This document shows, piece by piece, positions 36,189 to 48,754 of a DNA stretch of 64,000 nt. The translations under genes were made by a program, and so were the position numbers. This stretch comes from Platycnemis pennipes (Eukaryota > Arthropoda > Insecta > Odonata > Platycnemididae), in assembly GCA_933228895.1 (NCBI GenBank), contig OW121857.1, forward strand, positions 75,325,672 through 75,389,671, in the 5' to 3' direction. How positions within the stretch are numbered: the stretch's first letter is position 1; every line of letters starts with the position of its first letter. The notes under the pieces were generated by a model. The model worked only from the letters and a program-made list of their open reading frames with translations. It was not told where the DNA came from and did not search any database.

Positions 36189-36649
36189 GGGATAATTTTA
36201 AATCTTCAGCTAACCTTCACGACAACGAAGTAAACATTCCTTCCAACATGCGTTATTACAGAAAAATGAACTTAGAAAGGCAAAATCGTAATACCCACAG
36301 AATTCGTCCGAGATTGAAAGCAGTGAAATTAAAGCTACAGTAAAAATATGGCGGATTTGTGTCTTAAAAGGAGTAATGATCTCGTTCTTCGGATCGCTGC
36401 TCTAATTGTTGGGAAAAATAGGCTCAAAGCACTCATCTTGGTGCAATAATGCCCATATTAATTTGCTAATAGTGACTGCAATTTGCGAACTGCAATAAAA
36501 GATGCAAATTTCAAGCAATTAAGATGATTCTCGTGAATATTTTCAACATTTGATTTTTTACTATTTCGGTGAATTATTAAAAAACTGTCCTGTTATGCTT
36601 AATTTTTTCTGCTTCGCATCAATTGAACGTTACCTTACCTATATAGCAC
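36189..36649. other. AT-rich non-coding DNA
   Basis: Nothing recognised. Confidence 0.45.
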
Positions 36650-36870
36650 CTCTCTCCAGACTATCATAATTTTCTATCCATTCAGAATAAATTGTCAATT
36701 CCCTTTCATCCTATTGTAGTATTCTTCCCTTAATACTTAATTTTAATTCTTCGTTCATTTTTCTTCCTGAACATAACAATATTCTCCAAGCCTACAACTC
36801 AAAAGCCTCCAAATCATCATGTCTTCTTTACTCAAAGTCCAGGTCCCAAAAATATAGCTCGCTCCGTATT
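36650..36870 (-). mobile_element. RTE-type LINE fragment, highly decayed
   Basis: On the minus strand GTWTLSKED leads, after a one-base shift, into DDLEAFEL, a stop, then AWRILLCSGRKMNEELKLSI and DERELTIYSEWI. This matches the W..R..E.LEAFEMW.WRR and NEE.L blocks of RTE-type polyproteins. It belongs to neither well-preserved family here. Confidence 0.5.
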
Positions 36871-39760
36871 TAACACTTAAATTGCTCGTATCATTCGTGT
36901 CATCCATTGACAAGAAGCTGAATCTCACATATCATACTTCCCTAGGATTATCTTGGCACTAATGAATCATGTCGCTGTACGGAGAGTGTCGTTCTCTAAT
37001 TTATAGAATCAATAACGCTTTTCTATATTTGATGCATTCAGTAAATTATATTCAGTACAAGTCACACAATTATAATGATATAAGTCAAATTATTCTATAC
37101 AATTTTTAATGAGTCCTACAAAAAATACCCAGGTTCTCATGGCTACAGAAAATATAAAACAATACTTGAATGAAATCTTTAGAAAGTATAAGATTATTAC
37201 GGTTCTTGAGGTTTTACGCCGTGTATTTAACTTTTACTGAAAATGTAAAATCATACCTGGGAACTGCATAAACAACGACTTCGACACCGTAAGTGCTCAT
37301 GAAATGATTGGAAGGTCATAACAATATTGACCAAGCATACAACAGCGTTGGAGGTTTAACTGAGTTACGAATTTATAGATCTACTTTTCACATTACAGGA
37401 GGAGAATAAAACGTTGGGAAAATCATAATAGATTTTTCCACCACCGTAAAAGTATGCAGATATAAATTTTATGAACATCTCCAAAGAATTTCTATTTATT
37501 TCAAGTAGTTTCTGAGGGAGGAGGATAACTAAATATTAAAATATGCTCCTCCTAGGATAACTAAACACAATAGGTTTTTTTCTAATTGTTCAATAATTCA
37601 ATGAGGAATAGTAATACCATCAAAAGCGTTGGGGTATGTAGGTCATTAAATCATTGTCGCATCCTCAACAGCTAAAATTTTGCCCTAGAAATAACCTTGG
37701 GAGTAGATCCAATAATAATTTGAAACGTGAAAAGTAAGCACGCAGACACCAATTTGCAGACAATGTTCATAGCTATTCTTTCGCTAATCAAACGGGTATT
37801 TTACACGGAAAAAAGTGCAAACATGGCCTTCAAAGTTCGCGAGTGGCATTTGCCAACCAGAGAGATGAAGTGGATGGCTTAATAGAACTGAAATCCACAA
37901 AAATGATAAAGCAGATTAAAAAGGACGATTTCCGCAAGAGGAAACCAATTCGCCTAATTTACTGGTGCTCTTGTAATCCACTTAACTGATTAAAAATTAC
38001 AGCATGACCATCCCAAAGAGGGTAGCATATTCAGTTTTCCATTACCTGATTAAACTACTCAAGGAAACTGAAATAAAAAGTAATGCCGTTTAGTAATGCT
38101 CACAATTTCCATGCTTTTGGGGAATGTTTCAATAACTCAGTTTCTACGAGGGCATTTTTGAAAACCACTGAAAAAACTAACTTCAATTTGGGTCACATAT
38201 CAGAGCTAAAAGCAATTACTTGATCTCTATGAAATTAAAGATTTTTTCATCACTTAACTGCTGACGGGCTTCTGACAGTAAGATAATCAACTCAAACCAT
38301 ATTCCATCATCAGCAGAAAATATCTTATATAGAGTTCAATTATTTTAATCTTTGAATACAGCAATGAGAATGTCAGATTAGGGCATCAATTCCATTTGTA
38401 ATGGGGGTCAATTAAGAAATTCTGATATTAATTCTGAAAGATATATGAAAGCCAAATTAAAAAAAAAACAGTGGCAAGTATGTCATGATATTACCATTAT
38501 CACGAGCAAAGGAATTTGCTAAAACATCAAGGATAGGAGGGCATTTAGCGTGTAATCTATAGCAGTGAATCTTAGGTATGATGATATGATACACACTATT
38601 AATCATAAACGCCAGTATGCTTAGGTATTAAAAAATTACCATCTAAGTTATCAGAATGAACTCCAAGTCTGCTCGAAGACACATCCCTTGTGCTGAAAAC
38701 GGAAAATTCATTGCATGCGAGTAAATCCACAGATAAAAATGGACCACTTTCTAAACAGCGATTCAAATTCCCATGACTCGCAATATACGAAGTTAAGTAA
38801 CTCATGAACTGCTCTCTAATCCATTACTACGAATCCCAAAAATGTGCATGACATTTTCATGCTTACATTCCTATTCTGGGAGCAATTTTTGCTCAATGGA
38901 TCTAAAAGGTCGTGAGAGACGAATACTACTTAATACGATTGTAGAATCATAGAGAAAAACTGAATCTGTCCAATAATAAAATTTTAATTAGGAAAATGCC
39001 ATTATGCGATTCTGCTGGCTGGTGAATTTTTCGACAGTATAAAAACGCATAGCGCAATCATATTCAGGAAAAAAGTAGCAAAAATTAAATAAGGCAACCA
39101 TTTATGCTAAAATTAAATTTAACGTTATAGCGGACAAATGCAATTTCAATATGATTGGGTGAATGAGGCCAGGCTGATGAGAGTATTCTTGAATTAAATT
39201 AGTTCAATGGAACCGCCAAGCCTTGTCCATTGGGCGCTTAAATGAATTTATTTGAATGAAGGTATCTGAGAGCAACGCGATTACCTCATTTTAACAGATG
39301 GGATGATGAATTACACGCACGCAGGCTTAAAAATGGACCGTGATAAATTGAACCAATAAAGATAGATAAAGATTAAACCAATAAATAAGGTGGGAAAAAA
39401 GAAAGAAATTAGCAAGACTAAAAAAACAACGAAGAATAATCTTCAGCAAAAAGAGCCCAAGATCACATTAAGTATAATATTGTTAAAATAGTCATCACTG
39501 TAATACAGCTGCTGAAAGTCTGGTGATCTTTCCAACTTCAAGTCTATCTTGTGAGAATCATTACTGACATATATGTGGCACGGAGTTGAAGAAATTTGGA
39601 TTTATTAACACAATTATGGGAAAGAATTCGAGCGAAAAAGAAGAAAGATGCTATGTCTAACAGCTAGGTTTCGGCTTCAACATACATCAAGTAGCAATTG
39701 CGTGGGGAAGGGGACTGAAAACTAAGATAATATAAGCCGTTTAAAATATACGGGATATGG
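36871..39760. other. AT-rich non-coding DNA
   Basis: Almost 2.9 kb without recognisable coding, repeat or RNA structure. A short direct repeat GGATAACTAAA occurs at about 37525 and 37555. Confidence 0.5.
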
Positions 39761-39995
39761 GCAGGCGTTTTTTAATGAACGGAGGAAAGGTGGATCAAAA
39801 CCCAGCGTCGACATTCGCCCACCTTAACGTAACGGGATCCACAGATTAACGACCTATCCGACGGACGGACAACTGAACCCAGTTATATGCACACAGTAAT
39901 GAAATAGTGACCGGTTCACCAATTATTGCGAGGACTACGAGGTCACTACGGGGGCTCGAACCAAGTACCTCGGGATATAAACATGACGGAGCCAA
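39761..39995 (-). repeat. tRNA-type SINE, diverged
   Basis: It shares AACCCAGCGTCGACATTCGCC, split here by changes, AGATTAACGACCTATCCGAC, ACTGAACCCAG, and TAGTGACCGGTTCACCAATT with the 52.4-kb copy. It has the reversed B box GGCTCGAACCAAG and CCTCGGGAT. Orientation is minus. Confidence 0.65.
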
Positions 39996-41329
39996 AGAAG
40001 TCATAGAGGACAAAATAAAGCAGAAATAAAAAAAACTTCTGCAAGCGAAGCCTCTGTAGTCAGAAAAACAAAATGGAAGCACAAACGTACAGAAACGTGT
40101 AACTGCCGAATCAAAGCAGTTAATTCAGTCCATCCCTTTTTGTTCTAAAATCGTCCCGTTGATATTCCTCGGGGCTTGGGAAAAACACGCCCGAGGCAAG
40201 TCTATTAGTTCTGACAGGACAAAGCAATCGGTCACCACCATCGGTGGCTGCGCGCGCACGAGCTATACCGGTATAAATGGTAGAGTTTGGATAGCTCGTG
40301 AGCGCCAAGACTGAAAAGACTTCCCAAAAATCTTCCTTTGCATCGAGCCCTATTCAAAATGTCGGGGACTCGCCTTGCGTTTACAATGGACTCAGCGAGA
40401 CACCTTCTATCACAACAACGGTGGAGATTGGTTGCGAGCAGTGCCAAGCAAAAATACCTTCCACTGTTTCGCAGAGGACGCGGCTGCCGAAATCACAAAA
40501 GAGACATCGCGTGATTGACTGGTTCGGTTCATTGTCGGCTGAAGGAGCGCCAATACAAGCCCGCCTTTCATGCTGCCCTGGGGCAAGCTCCCTTTTGATC
40601 GAGGGAACGAGAACGTTTACCTGGAACGCATGTTAAACGTTCGAGGAAGTCACCGAGCTAAAAATGTACGTCGCATTATATCTTGGAGATCTATGACATG
40701 TCTCACGTGGCAACGATCATCTTTACACCCACGTTATCTTCCCGTATGCTCCTTGTGAATGTAAACAGATACTCTTTAAAATATTAAACACTAGGTAACC
40801 CATGCGAAAATTTCACACTTTCACGCTAATAGGTAATAAGTATGTTAAGGAAACGGTGTAATTGGGTTTTGCATTGACTTACCAGATGACCATTCACCCA
40901 TGTACAATCACTATGTGCATTTCGTACTATTTTCATTTTAAAACTTTTTTTGAAGTTTAGAATTAAAAAAAAGTGTGGAGTCGATATACCTCGAGCGAGT
41001 AATCGACATGGAAAAATCGAAACTTTTAAGTCAAATTAATGGGTAAATAGTGAAATTTGAGATTGAGATTGTATTTTTCGTCAGAAGCCGGTGATTAAAC
41101 GTTTAAAATGATACCTCATTTATCACTGTAGGTGCAATATTAACGGAGCATATACGGAATGATAGAAAAAGACCTTTCTGTAATAATATATAGGATTATA
41201 TTCATACATATTTCTCATCTTTCAGTGCGAAGTGTGCCCTAGAGTATATCTAACTAAAACGATTTATTAATTTAGTGTCACGTTACATAACTGTTACTGT
41301 CTAATAACATAACCTGCGATGGACCAAGG
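39996..41329. other. Non-coding DNA with a G/C-richer patch at 40.1-40.75 kb
   Basis: A hairpin CACGAGCTAT (40257-40266) / ATAGCTCGTG (40291-40300) encloses a TATAAATGG sequence. Open frames of 112 aa (plus) and 71 and 62 aa (minus) overlap and have no domain. Confidence 0.35.
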
Positions 41330-41815
41330 AATAAAGAAGCAGCAGAATACCACGTTCTACGAAAAGAAGAATCTACAGAAAGTATAAGATAGGAAATACG
41401 GAAACATTTCACTCGGACGAAAATACGTAATTCTATTTGGATCGTGATTCTATATGCAAGTGAATTGTGGAGCAACTAAAATATGGTGCCACAGAATAAT
41501 CGTTAAGATAAATAAAATGCATCGACCAAATGACTAACGAAGACATCTTAAGAGGAGTGGAGTGGAGGATCTAATGAAAAAAACGGGACAGCTTAGTCGT
41601 ATTTATCTTGAGACAAGATGGTGTGAAGAAGGCAATCTTCGATGGGAAAGTGAATAGGAAGAATGGAAAAGGAATGAAAAATACATGGACAAGTAAAGAG
41701 GAACGTGAAAGAGAAGAATTATGCAAAGAAGAAGAGGTTAGTCGATAGAATAATTCAGTTAAGAATTGCGTGAATCCAATCTTGGCTGTTAATGATAATG
41801 AAGATGATGAAAAGT
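41330..41815 (+). mobile_element. RTE-A LINE, decayed
   Basis: In broken frames: an AFYEKKNLQKV-like start, then RKHFTRTKIR-type decay, MWCHRIIVKINKMHRPND, VKKAIFDGKVNRKNGKGMKN and a decayed 3' end CAATCTTGGCTGTTAATGAT, with a GATGATGA tail. It has many shifts and stops. Confidence 0.7.
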
Positions 41816-42539
41816 ATGGCAGGAAAGGATGGATATCACCTCGCAATTAACCTTAAGTGGCTTGGGTTTAGCACACAGTCGCAGTTAAACTCTGGACTCA
41901 CTGAATTAGTTTCACATATTTCCATGGTATGATGGATTTTCTAAATGTTAACAGACGAAATTTTAATCAAACTTCGAACATTAGTTTGAACCACATTTAA
42001 ATATTTTGTGATTTAATATTCGAAAGCTTGAGGTCAATTTACCTGACATAAGAGACTCTTACAATATATAAATTGAGTGCTTGGTGTATTCAATTGGGAA
42101 ATTACACGTGATTTTCGATTTCCAACAGCAAATAAAAAAACAACCAAATAGTGCCCCATTTAGCCAGATTGTGGCTGGAATTAATTAACTATAAGTATTA
42201 TTTTGCTACATACATTTATACCGAATACAAGTTCACTAAAGAGTTCACAGGAAACTGCGTATCTATGTACTTTGACAGACGGATTGTGAATTCGTTTTTA
42301 TCAGGGCAATTTCTATCATTAAAATTTAATTAAATTGTTGCGTCAAACAGAGCGAAGCGTTCAGCAGATAATTGTATCACACACTATTTGATTATTACAT
42401 CACATTGCTATTTGATTATTTAACCACTACTGTTTTAATTTGTTAAAAAGTAAAATAAATAGATACTAATGCTAATCAACGTTCAATGGCCAATCACAAT
42501 ACCAAATCATTAGCCGAGATGTCAGCACAGACAAAATGC
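41816..42539. other. AT-rich non-coding DNA
   Basis: Nothing recognised. Confidence 0.45.
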
Positions 42540-42620
42540 GATTTTTATATAATATGGCATTCTGCCACACACCTTAGAGGTGGCTTGCAAGATAATTATG
42601 AGATCTAAATAGATATACGT
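42540..42620 (+). mobile_element. CR1/L2-like LINE, 3' hairpin
   Basis: TTCTGCCACACACCTTAGAG, then GTGGCTTGCAAGATAATTATG and an AGATCTAAATAGATATA tail correspond to the LINE terminus. Confidence 0.7.
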
Positions 42621-43019
42621 TGTCAAAGTGTAGGATGATTTTTGACTGAATATTTAAGAAAAATAAAAGTGAATTCGCGGATCACGGTAGGTATATTCTA
42701 CCACGAAATCAAGAATAGTGAGACATATGGCTGTACAGGTAGATTTAAAATTTCAACCTATTAGGACCATAGCCTATAACAGGCAATGTAATAAGTAGAC
42801 AGTATGTGTTATAGATACGGTAGGTTGAAGTTAATCCTTACATGTTTACTAACCCATACCAACTGTATCTTTACAGGTTTTAAGTACGATGGAATGAAAA
42901 TTATTTTGTAACGAAATTGTAATTTTGAAATGAATTTGTAACGAAATGCCAAATACTTGCTTTTCCTTTTCAAACATGTTTAAATAGCAATAAATCTTTG
43001 AAAATATAGCTACTAGGAT
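42621..43019. other. AT-rich non-coding DNA
   Basis: Nothing recognised. Confidence 0.45.
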
Positions 43020-43115
43020 CTAAGTGTAGCATTCAGTACATGCATGGTTAGTAGTCACTCCCTGCCACACATCGTAATGCTGTAGCATGCAGGGTAATTT
43101 GCAGATGCAGCTAAG
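43020..43115 (+). mobile_element. CR1/L2-like LINE, 3' hairpin
   Basis: CATGCATGGTTAGTAGTCAC, then TCCCTGCCACACATCGTAAT, then GCATGCAGGGTAATTTGCAG. Both CCCTGC and GCAGGG arms are kept although the inner bases have changed. Confidence 0.7.
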
Positions 43116-43999
43116 CAAAAATAGAGAGCCCGAAAAAATAAGGAAAGATCTCATAAATGATTAATTAAAGATTATTCAGTAATTTAATTCTTTTTTATCA
43201 CTTAAAATATGCCATTTTATGAAATTTCATCACTGACAATATGCAGTCAGCAAGAAAGAGGCACCTACCTAGTGCGTCGAATGATTTTCGAGTGGTTGTT
43301 TCTTCCGTCGACCCCCAACGATAGAAGTGAATCAATTAACGGTAGTTGGTTGATATTATAATCGTTTCGACGGTTGGGATACATTAGGAACATAGTATCA
43401 TATAGTAGCTTAATACAGTGTGATGGTTCTGACCTTGAAGTACCATGCATACAGTAACCAAGGTAGGGTAGGTTGACTATGGTAGGTATCTATGCCCTTG
43501 CTTGTTAGGTAGAAAGCAGGTACTGTAGCCATCATACAAATTACATCATACGATTTCAGTAAAATATCCGTTCTTCAAACATTACCAAATTTTAATTGAA
43601 TATTGCATTAAAATTCAGAAGCAATTATTACGCCGTTGCAATGCGTACAATTTGTATATGAATAATATATAGCTACGTAAAAGATCACAATTATTATTAT
43701 TTCCCGTAACCTTTGGTAGACGAGGCATTTTGGTCGGCATGTCGTATAAAGTAATAGTGGCCGTAACCGTTCATTTGGCTACTTTTTTAAATGCATTCCA
43801 TTATCCATCTTAAGATTTTCCCCGTGCTAAAACAACTTCAACCGTGGGTACGGGATTTTGCGTGAGCAGCAACGCAATATGAGGGAGGGTAGCCATAAAA
43901 GGCGGGTATTATTCTCAGAATATGCTGCCTGAAAATGGGGCCCTTACAAGTTAGGACTAAAGAAGGAACTGGAGAGAGGGTAGCGAATACTTTACGAAA
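43116..43999. other. Non-coding DNA
   Basis: No coding or repeat structure was recognised. Confidence 0.45.
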
Positions 44000-44640
44000 C
44001 AATCATAAAGCGATGGTACGATAACCATACTAGCGTAACCAGTCTATCACAAGAACAAATGGGAATCATTATCACACCCTTTGGTTGAAATATAGACAAA
44101 ATCTCTTGAAAAAATTCCAAGAAAAAAATTATTACCGAAGACTCATTTAGCTAACTGAGACCTTCTATGGTGTATTGGACAATGAACATAAAATGAGGGA
44201 AATATGTTTCCGAATTGATAAATTTAAGATGCCTTTAATTCCTCGTCATATGAGGGATCTGAATAACTGTGAATATAGTCAATAATATATGCAAAACTTT
44301 ATCGATAAGTAGCATAGGTTGCATCGGTAAGTTGCATAACGGTGTAATGACTTTTATCTAACCCAAATAACATAACGTTTCATCATCATCACAATTCAGC
44401 TCTCCTGATATTGGTTCGACATACCTCTCCGCTAAATTCTTCTATCAACTTATCACTTCGTAATTACATATAACGCTTATCCGTATTTGCATTGATTTTT
44501 AAATCTCTCTTTAATGTTACGATTCGAATAAAATGCGTAGTTACTAATACTCATTATGCATAACAGGTTTGGTGAAGCTTCAACACTTGCCACACACCTT
44601 TATGGTAGCTTCCAGGATATTATATAGATGTAGATGTAAT
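44000..44640 (+). mobile_element. CR1/L2-like LINE, 3' portion, interrupted
   Basis: A decayed ORF end: KRWYDNHTSVTSLSQEQMGI-like, then KFKMPLIPRHMRDLNNCEYS. The 3' UTR resumes after an RTE-A scrap at 44384-44475 and ends TTGCCACACACCTTTATGG, TAGCTTCCAGG and a TATAGATGTAGATG tail. Confidence 0.8.
44384..44475 (-). mobile_element. RTE-A LINE scrap nested in the LINE at 44.0-44.64 kb
   Basis: CATCATCATCAC, then a decayed CTCCTGATATTGGTTCGACA, then CGCTAAATTCTTCTATCAAC correspond to the RTE-A 3' end in reverse (ATCCTAGGATTGGTTTGACG, CGATTCTTCTATCGGCCAAC). Confidence 0.65.
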
Positions 44641-44667
44641 TATGTCCCACTAGATATGTTCACCGTC

Positions 44668-45340
44668 ATTATCATCGGTCAACAATCCTAGGATAGGTTT
44701 GACGCAGTCCTCCGCTCGATTCTTTCTTCGGCCAACCTCATCATATCAACGTAATTTTTCTCTTTTACACCCTGCACAACTTGCTCCATGTATCTCATAC
44801 GTGGCTTGCCTTTTCCATTCTTCCCGTTCACTTTTACCACTACGATTGTCTTCATTAGGCCACCACGTGTCTTAAAATTTGGCCTTAAGTTGTCCCGTCT
44901 TCTTTTTAGAGTTTTAGTAAGACATCTCTTTTATCTCACTGTTCTTAAGACTTCTTCGTTTATAACCCGGCCGATCGATTATAACTTCATTATTCTTCGG
45001 TAGCGCCACACTTCAAATGCTTCCAGCCTTGACTTCTCTGCTGCTGTTATCGTCCATGCTTCGCTGCCATATAATAGAATGCACGACATGTATGCTCTAG
45101 TTAAATGTTTCCTAACTTCCACGTTTGTATTTGCAGCTGTAAGCAGAAACTTCTTTGGTAAAATCCACTTTTCGCCTGGGCAATTCTACTTGCGATGTCT
45201 CTTACTTCGTGGTTACTCGGCATCCCAGGCGACAAACTTCCACCTCCTCGATTTTTTTGTTTTCCTAGTTAATCATTTGTCCTGGCTTCTTTTCTCCTAC
45301 TGCCGTACGCGTTCAAATATCTTTGCCTAGCATTAATTTA
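44668..45340 (-). mobile_element. RTE-A LINE, about 670 bp
   Basis: It starts at the tail (CATCGGTCAACAATCCTAGG) and reads on the minus strand through MKTIVVVKVNGKNGKGKPRM, the IL.GSEAWTITAAEKS block, FLLTAANTNVEVRKHLTRAY and upstream to the KEVEVCRLG region. Frameshifts are present. It lies head to head with the next copy. Confidence 0.85.
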
Positions 45341-45432
45341 TAGATTACCCGAAGAAATACTCCTCTTAAAGGCTCCTCAAGATAATTACTTCTCTCGAAG
45401 GAAAGTCGGAATTTACTCGGCTTGATGCATCA

Positions 45433-45945
45433 TTCAAACAAAGGGCATTTTACCAGAAGAATATTCTGCTTACAGCCGCAAATACAAGATTGGAAGTGAG
45501 GAAACATTTCATTAGAACATACATCTGGAGAATTCTACTACATGGCAGTGAAGCACGGGCAATAACAGCAGCAGAGAAGTCAAGACTGGAAGCATTTGAA
45601 ATGTGGTGCAACCGAAAAATGATGTAGATAAATTGGATCGATCGAGTGACAAACGAAGAAGTGTTAAGAAGAGTGGGAGAGAAGAGGTGTCTAGTGAAAA
45701 CCTAAAAAAAAGACTGGGCAATTTAATGGGCCACATCTTAAGACATGATGGCCTGATGAAGACAATCTTCGAGGGAAAAGTGAACGGGAAGAATGGAAAA
45801 GGCAGGCCTCGTATGAGGAATGTGAAGCAAGTGGTGAAGGATGTAAGAGGGAGGAGTTACGTCTATATGAAGCGGTTGGCCTATAGAAGAATCGAGTGGA
45901 GGGCTTCGTCAAACCTATCCTAGGATTGTTCACCGATGATGATGA
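45433..45945 (+). mobile_element. RTE-A LINE, about 510 bp
   Basis: Codons for KGHFTRRIFCLQPQIQDWK-type decay, then RTYIWRILLHGSEARAITAA, EKSRLEAFEMWCNRKMM, a stop, INWIDRVTNEEVLRRVGEKR, LGNLMGHILRHDGLMKTIFE, GKVNGKNGKGRPRMRNVKQV. It ends TCAAACCTATCCTAGGATTG and ACGATGATGATGA-like. The frame at 45603-45923 covers the C-terminal part. Confidence 0.88.
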
Positions 45946-46700
45946 TGACGGATCATGCAGCGACGCCGTCTGCAATCAATATAAAATCTATTGCCATCTC
46001 AGATCCAATCCGAGACAAAGTTGCAGGCATTTCCTCCGCGGTGGACGTGTAAAAAGCGTCCGTCTTTCTCTTTTTGAATTATTCATTTGGGACGTGTCAT
46101 TGCGTTGTTGAGAGCCAGAGAGATAGAGAGAGTCCGAACCGAGGAGTCATTTTTTTTCCCCTCTCTTGTCTTACCCGCCGTGGGTGCCTTCGCAAATGCC
46201 TCTCGAAGAGTCACCTTCGTAGAGCTTTCTTAGTTACCCACTCCTTTCACTTCTTCTCTCTACCTTCTCCCTGGTCCTTAGTCTTACGCACCATCGGCAA
46301 AGCGGAAACTGTTGAAGCGACCTTCAACCAGTCAAACCCGTTGCGTGATTCATTTCCCTTCCACATCGTCGTCCCGAGACGATCCTGACTTCTCCTTTTT
46401 GTTTCGTTCATCCCTCTCTTCTTTTTTTTTGTTTTACTTTCAATTTAATTTTTGTCCTCCACTGCGAGCCGTCATTCTTTTATTTTTTTATTTTTACGAT
46501 CTCGGGACGGTATCTCTTTACATGCATGAAGAATTCGCGCCAGGTTCGTGGAGGAAGAAAAAGGAGGAGCAGAGCCAGTCTCGCATCGACAACTCGTTAT
46601 TATTAAATCATCAACTTTTTTCCGTGCCTTAATTATCGACGGGTGAGTCGGGGGGACACGAGAGGAAGTCGGGACTTCATTGAAATGCATACGGATCGTC
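45946..46700 (+). other. Pyrimidine-rich segment ending in a consensus splice donor; possible non-coding first exon
   Basis: G/C-balanced sequence with frames of 104-106 aa but no recognisable domain. CGACGGGTGAGTCGG at 46637-46651 is a strong splice-donor match (GT at 46643). No TATA box or acceptor was placed and no protein is recognisable. A 5' UTR exon is possible but unproven. Confidence 0.2.
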
Positions 46701-47454
46701 AGGTGCGGGAAAATGTCTCTGGGGATGCAGAAGGTTTAGCATCACTGGAGATGTGATCAAGCTGCCCTCTCGATCATCCGTTACCCTTAGATCACGAAAT
46801 GGTGTCTCCGAAGACATGGCGACTTTATCTCGATGTTAGGTCTCTGTTATTAAAACATCCTAAGTGTAATATAAATATGTTCATACATTTTTCTGTAGAT
46901 TTTACAATGACACGACATCTATGAACGAATACTACATATTGCGTGAAGTGCCCTGGGGGATACGTGCCGTGTAGCAAACCCAAAAGTCCTAGTAAAAGTG
47001 AAATACGAGTGAAAGAACACGCGGTATGCTGTATGTTAGGAAATTACGGAATCGAAATAGTTGTAGTGGTCTGCTTATTACATACTGTATTTTATATTGA
47101 CATATCTATGATTTTACATTTTTCTTAGTAACATATGTTAGGATAGCCATGATGTTAGGAAATCAGTGAATTGCACCAGTGGAAATGGTCTACTTATAAC
47201 TTTTTGTATCTCATAGCGACATTTCTACGTTTTTGCATTTTTTTTTGTTTTTCAATGACATATCAACGTTTTTGCATTTTGTTTTCTTTAAAATTGCACA
47301 TGTAATATGAAAAACCGAGGGGTTGAAATCAAAGATACCCTCACTATGTAGAAACCACTAGGTTGCATTAACAAACCAGGGGGGGAGGGTCCACACGGAT
47401 GTCGTCCCACATTAAAAAAATACATATAATATAAATGTTACGATATATAATGTA
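46701..47454. other. AT-rich non-coding DNA
   Basis: Nothing recognised. Confidence 0.45.
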
Positions 47455-47535
47455 TGTTGGCCGATAGAAGAATCGAGTGGAAAGCTGCGTCAAACCAATG
47501 CTAGGATTATTGACCTATGATGATGATGATTGGAG
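47455..47535 (+). mobile_element. RTE-A LINE, 3' terminus
   Basis: LADRRIEWKAASNQC codons, then TCAAACCAATGCTAGGATTA and a GATGATGATGAT tail. Confidence 0.85.
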
Positions 47536-47667
47536 TGTAACATGTAGATGTTACTTTACAACGGTGTATGTTTTTGAATAGATCAAGGCGCGGTATATGC
47601 TAATTAATTATTTATTTCATTGTTTATTTCATTATTTATTTCATAAAATATATTTTTACCTGAGAAA

Positions 47668-48275
47668 TTGAATACCAGCGATAGATGAAGCAGAGAAGAA
47701 ATTGTCAATAGAATAGCCCGGCCGAAGAAGGCATTTTATCAATACAAGAATGTACTTACAGCTGGAAGTACAAGCGTGGATGTAAGAAAACACTCCATTT
47801 TAAAGTATATCAGGAGCATGCTTATTTCTGGTTGTGAGGCGTGGTCGATAAAAGCAGTACAGCAGTCGATACTGGATGCAATTGAAATGTGTTACTGAAT
47901 AAGAACGATGTAGATCGAATGGATCGACCGAGTTACTGTGAAAGTAGTCCAAAGAAAAGCAGGTGAGGTAAGGGAAGTCTGCTGAAAACTTTAAAAAGAA
48001 ATTGGGACAACTTCATGGTACTATCCAGTAATATCCAGGTAAGAAGACGGGATAACTTAATCGGCCAGATCTTAAGACACGATGGCCTGGTGAAGACAAT
48101 CGTTGAAGGGCAAGTAGATGGGGAAAATGGCAAAGGAAGGCCTCGCGCGAGATTTATGGAACAGGTGATGAAGGATGTGAAAGAGGGGAAATACGTAAAT
48201 ATGAAGAGGTTGGCCGATAGAAGAACTCAGTTCGTCAAACCAATCTGAGGATTGATGACTAATGGTGACGAGCCA
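47668..48275 (+). mobile_element. RTE-A LINE, about 600 bp, with internal insertion
   Basis: It reads KKLSIE, a stop, PGRRRHFINTRMYLQLEVQ-type decay, then SGCEAWSIKAVQQSILDAIE, RRRDNLIGQILRHDGLVKTI, VEGQVDGENGKGRPRARFME, and ends TCAAACCAATCTGAGGATTG. Between KKKLGQL and RRRDNLI about 40 extra bases (near 48010-48045) break the otherwise continuous block. Confidence 0.82.
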
Positions 48276-48754
48276 GGTAAGATCCAGCATTATTATCTCC
48301 TGCAATTATTTTTACATCCCCTCTACAAAAAATGTTAGTGAAGAGCTTGGTAATGAAGAAATTATTATTTAGAATCTTACAGGATAAAATCATAAAAGAT
48401 GATGGAATGCCTTTCCCAGGCCGTGGATACTGTGGCCAACCCCATCGCGCTTCTTTCATCGCTGGATGCATTGCCTTTTTGCAGCGAAAGTCTTCCGATT
48501 CTTGAATCCTCAGTTTTTCCTGTCTAATATTTCTCTTGGCTGGTGCTCTTTTACATACCACAAACTCTATTCATCTTTCATAACGTCTAGGCAATATGTC
48601 GGTAAAGTAAACATCTGAACATTTACTCGTAATAGTTGGATCAAATAATTCGGTTTGTGTTACATTACTCTAACGGTGTGTACAATAGTATTATTATTCA
48701 ATGTGTATTACATTACGTAATTCAGCGTAAAAAGAAAATAAAAAGAAATCTAAG
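48276..48754. other. Non-coding DNA
   Basis: A 100-aa minus-strand frame (48259-48561) has no recognisable domain. Nothing else identified. Confidence 0.4.

Noticed and set aside
46074..46632. Coding exon in the 46-kb segment
   Set aside because: Frames are serine- and phenylalanine-rich translations of a pyrimidine-rich tract. Only the donor-like site is notable, so I kept it as a low-confidence non-coding exon.
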